From contig NZ_JACYFG010000036.1 in NCBI RefSeq assembly GCF_014803405.1, positions 124,001 to 188,000 on the forward strand: 64,000 nucleotides of DNA, written 5' to 3'. The notes beneath the pieces were generated by a model. The model saw only the letters and a program-made list of their open reading frames with translations. It was not told where the DNA came from and made no database searches. Shown here piece after piece: positions 61,104 through 64,000 of the stretch; position 1 is the first letter of the stretch; every line of letters begins with the position of its first letter. Source of the stretch: Pelagicoccus enzymogenes (GTDB taxonomy: Bacteria; Verrucomicrobiota; Verrucomicrobiia; Opitutales; Opitutaceae). The translations under genes were made by a program, and so were the position numbers.

Positions 61104-64000
61104 CTAGAACTTGCCCTTTACGCCCAGCGACCACTGGGAACCGTAGGATTCCTCGCGGTAGAGCACACGCTCCGTGGTGGGCGACCCCGCCACTTCGCCA
61201 AGATCGAGGATCCAGCGGTAAGGAGCGTTCTTGGCGTTGCGCACAGAGAAGAACACCGACACGTTTTCGTTGACCTTGTAGTCGCCGTTGATGTCGAGCG
61301 TCGTACGCTCTTCGTCATGTATGTAAGGACGCAATACAGTGCCATCCACGAGACGCAAGTTGCGGGTACCGCTTTGCGTTTCCTCCCCGCGGGTGTTCCA
61401 ACGGAACTTGAGCGAGAACGGACGCTTGTCGAAGATGAAACCATAGGAGATCGTTTCCTTGGCGAAACCTGGTAGGGTGTCCGTGAAGGAGGCATAGTCC
61501 GTCCCCTCGAAGCGACCTTCGAGATCGAGGAAGGTACCGTTAGCGTAGACGCTGGACGCCTTGAAGAATTCAGGAACCCAGGACTGGTCCAAGCTTTGGT
61601 TCCAGCTCAGCTCCAGGCCACGGACCGTCGCGTCGCCCGCTGTAAAGGTGTACTTCAGGTTGTCGACGTCGTCATACTCTGACTGATACGGAATGCCCGC
61701 GTCCGCCATGGCCTCGCGGCTCATTGGAATGGTGGTCGTTCCTTCGAAGTTCTTGATGTCGTTCTGGAATACGGAAGCGCTCAAGAGACTGGTGTCGCCG
61801 AAGTAGTATTCGAGCGTGAAGTCCAGATTGTCCGAACGACGTGGCGTGAGGTTCGGGTTCTTGAGATTCAAAGTGTATTCAAAATTCGAGGTATCATAGG
61901 AAATCGTCGCCGCGCCGAACATGTTGCCAAAGCTTGGACGACCAATCGTGTTCGCTGCAGACAGACGAGCCGTGAGCTGCGGCGTGATGTTGTAGCGCAG
62001 GTGAGCGCTCGGGTGATAAGTCCCGTAACCCTGGTTCGCTGAGAGGAACTCGCCGGTCAAGACGCCGTTTTCGCCGCTACCTTCAAGCCACATGGTCGAC
62101 AGCGTTTTGGTGCGGTTCGGATCTTCTGGCGTTGGATCGGGAACGACCTTCGAACCTACGGGAGACAAGCCTTCAACGTTCGTATCTTCATAGCGGATAC
62201 CAGTAGTGAACAAGCCCTTCTCGCCTGCGAAACCGATCGAGCCCATCAGGTAGAGCGAATCGATCGTTTCGTCGAGATTCAGGTAGCTGCCTTGCTGAGC
62301 GCTCAACGCGGTGCTGTTCGCCAAGGTGAAATCACCCATGTTGGCGTTCAAGTAATCTTCTAACTGGATCGAGCTCAGCCAAGTGAAACCTGGGTAACCG
62401 AAACCTGGAGTGATGCCTACGTACACTTCATCGACGAAGTCGGAGAGCGGCTTAGAAGCAGTGGCGCTTCCGCTGTTCACGTTGTAGCGCCATTCGCGGT
62501 TGATCGTGTCGCGATGCTGCTTGCTGCGGTCGTATCCAAACTTTACCGATCCCTTGTGGTCGCCTACCTCGAATAGGCGAGTCACGTTGAGGCGCAAGTT
62601 CGTGCGCTTGTCCTCCGAGTCGTTTGGACGATGACGCAGGTAGGCGAGACGGCCTCTCGACAGGTCGAAACCGTAGTTCGGCAGGACGTTGCCCGAAGAG
62701 TCGGTGGAAGTGATGTCCGTGTAGGCCACCATCATGTTCTCGAAGTCGTAGGCCAAACGCTGACCGCTTGCGTTGAAGCTCCGGGTGGACATGCCTTCGA
62801 CGTACCCTTCGGATCCGTCGCGATACTCGTTGGTCGCGATGGACGAGGTGAATCCGTAATCGATCTTCCAGTCGCCAAAGGTGTGCTTGGCGCCGAGGTC
62901 GACGTGGGTGGTGATTCCTTTTTTGTTACGAACGGAGGCGCCGACGTTGTTGTTGGAAGTGAAGGAGCCTTCGATGTGCCCTTCCCTCGAATTCGCCATG
63001 TCGGTGCCGATCGCGAAGTTGTAGTTGCGGTTGTTGAACTCCGCATCGTACCAGTTCACCTGGGAGCGCAGGGTGAAGATCGTGTTCTCGCTGGCCTTGT
63101 AGTCGAAGTTGGCCGCCAAGCTTTGGCGGAAGCTGAACTTCGGTCCGTCCTGGATCTGTATCCGTTCGTTGGCGACGCTTCCGTCGTTCAGGACACGGTA
63201 GTCGCCCGTGTAGCTGAAGCGACGTTGGATATTGAATTGGTTCGATTGCGAAACCGTGAAGGACGCGCCGAGGCGATCGTTAAGGAACACGTCCGAGTAT
63301 CCGAACTCGAAGCTGGGATTCGTCTTGGTGCGGTAGCTGTCCGCAGTCCAGCCGGGAGACTTGTCGAAGTCGAAACCGTAAATACCGTTCCAGTTGGCAA
63401 AGGCCTTGTAAGTGATCTTGCGCCCACCTTGCGCGAAAGCGTTCTTGCTCACAAGATTGATGGAACCGCCCATGGAGTTCGCAGGGTTGTCCGGACGCGG
63501 AAGCTTGGTCACTTCGAGCTGCTCGATGTTCGTCAGAGAAACCTGCTCGAGCTCGAAATTACGTCCCTTGCCGCTGGATGCGGCAGAGGCCATGGAAGCC
63601 CCGTCAACCGTCACCGTGGTGAAGTCGGCCGACATGCCACGCAACTTGATGGAGCGAGCGTCCGCCGCCACGTAGTCGATGGCCACGCCGGGCATGTTCT
63701 TGAGGAACTCGCCAATGTTGCCCTCGGCGATTTCACCCAAGGCATCGGCGTGCTGCACGAGCTTGAAGTTCGAGGACGTCTTACGTTCCTGCTGGGCGAT
63801 GGCGTTGCTGTCGAAATCGCTGCCGTCCACCGTGAATGCCTCCAGCTCGAAGACTTCCTCGCTGTCCAAGCCGGCACGAGCGGTGAACAGGGCGATGACC
63901 GGAGCGGTGGTGCTGCCCGCCCCTACCGAGACGGTCAAAGACTTTTCTCCGAGTCCCAGGTAACTCGCCGTTACCTTTACCTCCCCAGTGGCAACGTTCG
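61104..64000 (-). CDS. TonB-dependent outer-membrane receptor, 5' end outside window
   Basis: More than 960 residues; the frame is open past the edge, and the part before TTG 63938 (GEVKVTASYLGLGEKSLTVSV) looks like the end of a carboxypeptidase-regulatory-like domain, so the gene starts beyond 64000. Plug domain: GEIAEGNIGEFLKNMPGVAIDY, SIKLRGMSADFTTVTVDGASMA and NIEQLEVTKLPRPDNPANSMGGSINLVSK. The barrel follows and ends WSLGVKGKF, with the terminal Phe needed for outer-membrane insertion. No SusD gene is adjacent. It probably imports a plant-derived oligosaccharide processed by the neighbouring hydrolases. Confidence 0.93.
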   Translation of the reverse strand, partial: NVATGEVKVTASYLGLGEKSLTVSVGAGSTTAPVIALFTARAGLDSEEVFELEAFTVDGSDFDSNAIAQQERKTSSNFKLVQHADALGEIAEGNIGEFLKNMPGVAIDYVAADARSIKLRGMSADFTTVTVDGASMASAASSGKGRNFELEQVSLTNIEQLEVTKLPRPDNPANSMGGSINLVSKNAFAQGGRKITYKAFANWNGIYGFDFDKSPGWTADSYRTKTNPSFEFGYSDVFLNDRLGASFTVSQSNQFNIQRRFSYTGDYRVLNDGSVANERIQIQDGPKFSFRQSLAANFDYKASENTIFTLRSQVNWYDAEFNNRNYNFAIGTDMANSREGHIEGSFTSNNNVGASVRNKKGITTHVDLGAKHTFGDWKIDYGFTSSIATNEYRDGSEGYVEGMSTRSFNASGQRLAYDFENMMVAYTDITSTDSSGNVLPNYGFDLSRGRLAYLRHRPNDSEDKRTNLRLNVTRLFEVGDHKGSVKFGYDRSKQHRDTINREWRYNVNSGSATASKPLSDFVDEVYVGITPGFGYPGFTWLSSIQLEDYLNANMGDFTLANSTALSAQQGSYLNLDETIDSLYLMGSIGFAGEKGLFTTGIRYEDTNVEGLSPVGSKVVPDPTPEDPNRTKTLSTMWLEGSGENGVLTGEFLSANQGYGTYHPSAHLRYNITPQLTARLSAANTIGRPSFGNMFGAATISYDTSNFEYTLNLKNPNLTPRRSDNLDFTLEYYFGDTSLLSASVFQNDIKNFEGTTTIPMSREAMADAGIPYQSEYDDVDNLKYTFTAGDATVRGLELSWNQSLDQSWVPEFFKASSVYANGTFLDLEGRFEGTDYASFTDTLPGFAKETISYGFIFDKRPFSLKFRWNTRGEETQSGTRNLRLVDGTVLRPYIHDEERTTLDINGDYKVNENVSVFFSVRNAKNAPYRWILDLGEVAGSPTTERVLYREESYGSQWSLGVKGKF

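Noticed and set aside
1-64000. CRISPR arrays, rRNA, tRNA, IS elements, SusD, RAYT transposase
   Set aside because: None found on reading. The short repeats are palindromic or degenerate tandem, without CRISPR spacing.

Overview
The window looks like a carbohydrate-catabolism island from a member of the Verrucomicrobiota, most likely class Opitutae (Pelagicoccus/Puniceicoccales-like). This placement is an inference. It rests on many secreted glycoside hydrolases without SusC/SusD pairs, a stand-alone TonB receptor ending in Phe, Tat-exported lipoprotein-type hydrolases, many REP-type palindromes next to genes, and G+C-rich codon use. No rRNA, tRNA, CRISPR array or IS transposase is visible.

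Layout. (1) 1-7532, minus strand: a secreted pectin or side-chain set made of an MGH1-like (alpha/alpha)6 hydrolase, a DUF6298 beta-helix protein, a DUF5060/DUF4038-like (GH140-type) hydrolase, a GH43-like propeller and a pectate-lyase-fold protein cut by the window edge. (2) 7887-22760, plus strand: a LacI regulator, a sodium/solute symporter, then an overlapping iron-ADH / DapA-like aldolase / DUF1537 kinase / PdxA2 cassette, a sialidase-fold secreted protein, a large GH2-malectin protein and a protein resembling an inactive peptidase-MA. (3) 22769-26312, minus: FAH hydrolase, SDR, lactonase and RhaT-type symporter, which fit the non-phosphorylated L-rhamnose or L-fucose route. (4) 26328-31105: CaiB CoA-transferase, a solute-binding-protein fold without a signal peptide, and a Gfo/Idh oxidoreductase, divergent from an IclR regulator and a MaoC hydratase. 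(5) 31165-36829: a GH106 alpha-L-rhamnosidase, an AraC regulator divergent from a PhyH dioxygenase, and a sugar isomerase/epimerase-like TIM barrel. (6) 36874-43792, minus: SDR, SASA esterase, small lipoprotein, GH28, and a GH67/GH20-like hydrolase. (7) 43832-56155, minus: one ABC sugar importer, Gfo/Idh dehydrogenase, BASS transporter, racemase-like protein, DUF1537 kinase, RuBisCO-like protein and cytosolic GH78. (8) 56226-64000, minus: an NCS1-like permease with an unlisted 59-residue membrane protein, a GH127, a GH115 pseudogene remnant and a 5'-truncated TonB receptor.

Taken together, the families (GH28, GH78, GH106, GH127, GH43, GH2, GH140-like, SASA esterase) plus uptake and oxidation of L-rhamnose-type sugars and a DUF1537 kinase/RuBisCO-like pair suggest degradation of pectin, possibly rhamnogalacturonan II. 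The kinase/RuBisCO-like pair matches the known D-apionate (3-oxo-isoapionate) branch of D-apiose catabolism, and apiose is a rare sugar of rhamnogalacturonan II. This link is an inference; substrates are not proven by sequence.

The non-coding layer is also notable. REP-like palindromes of consensus GTAGGA(n)GCG-CTTGG-CGCGAT supply the stop codon of three genes and the C-terminal tail of a fourth. A different palindrome is inserted in frame in a signal peptide. Degenerate 10-bp and 7-bp tandem arrays sit directly 3' of four genes.
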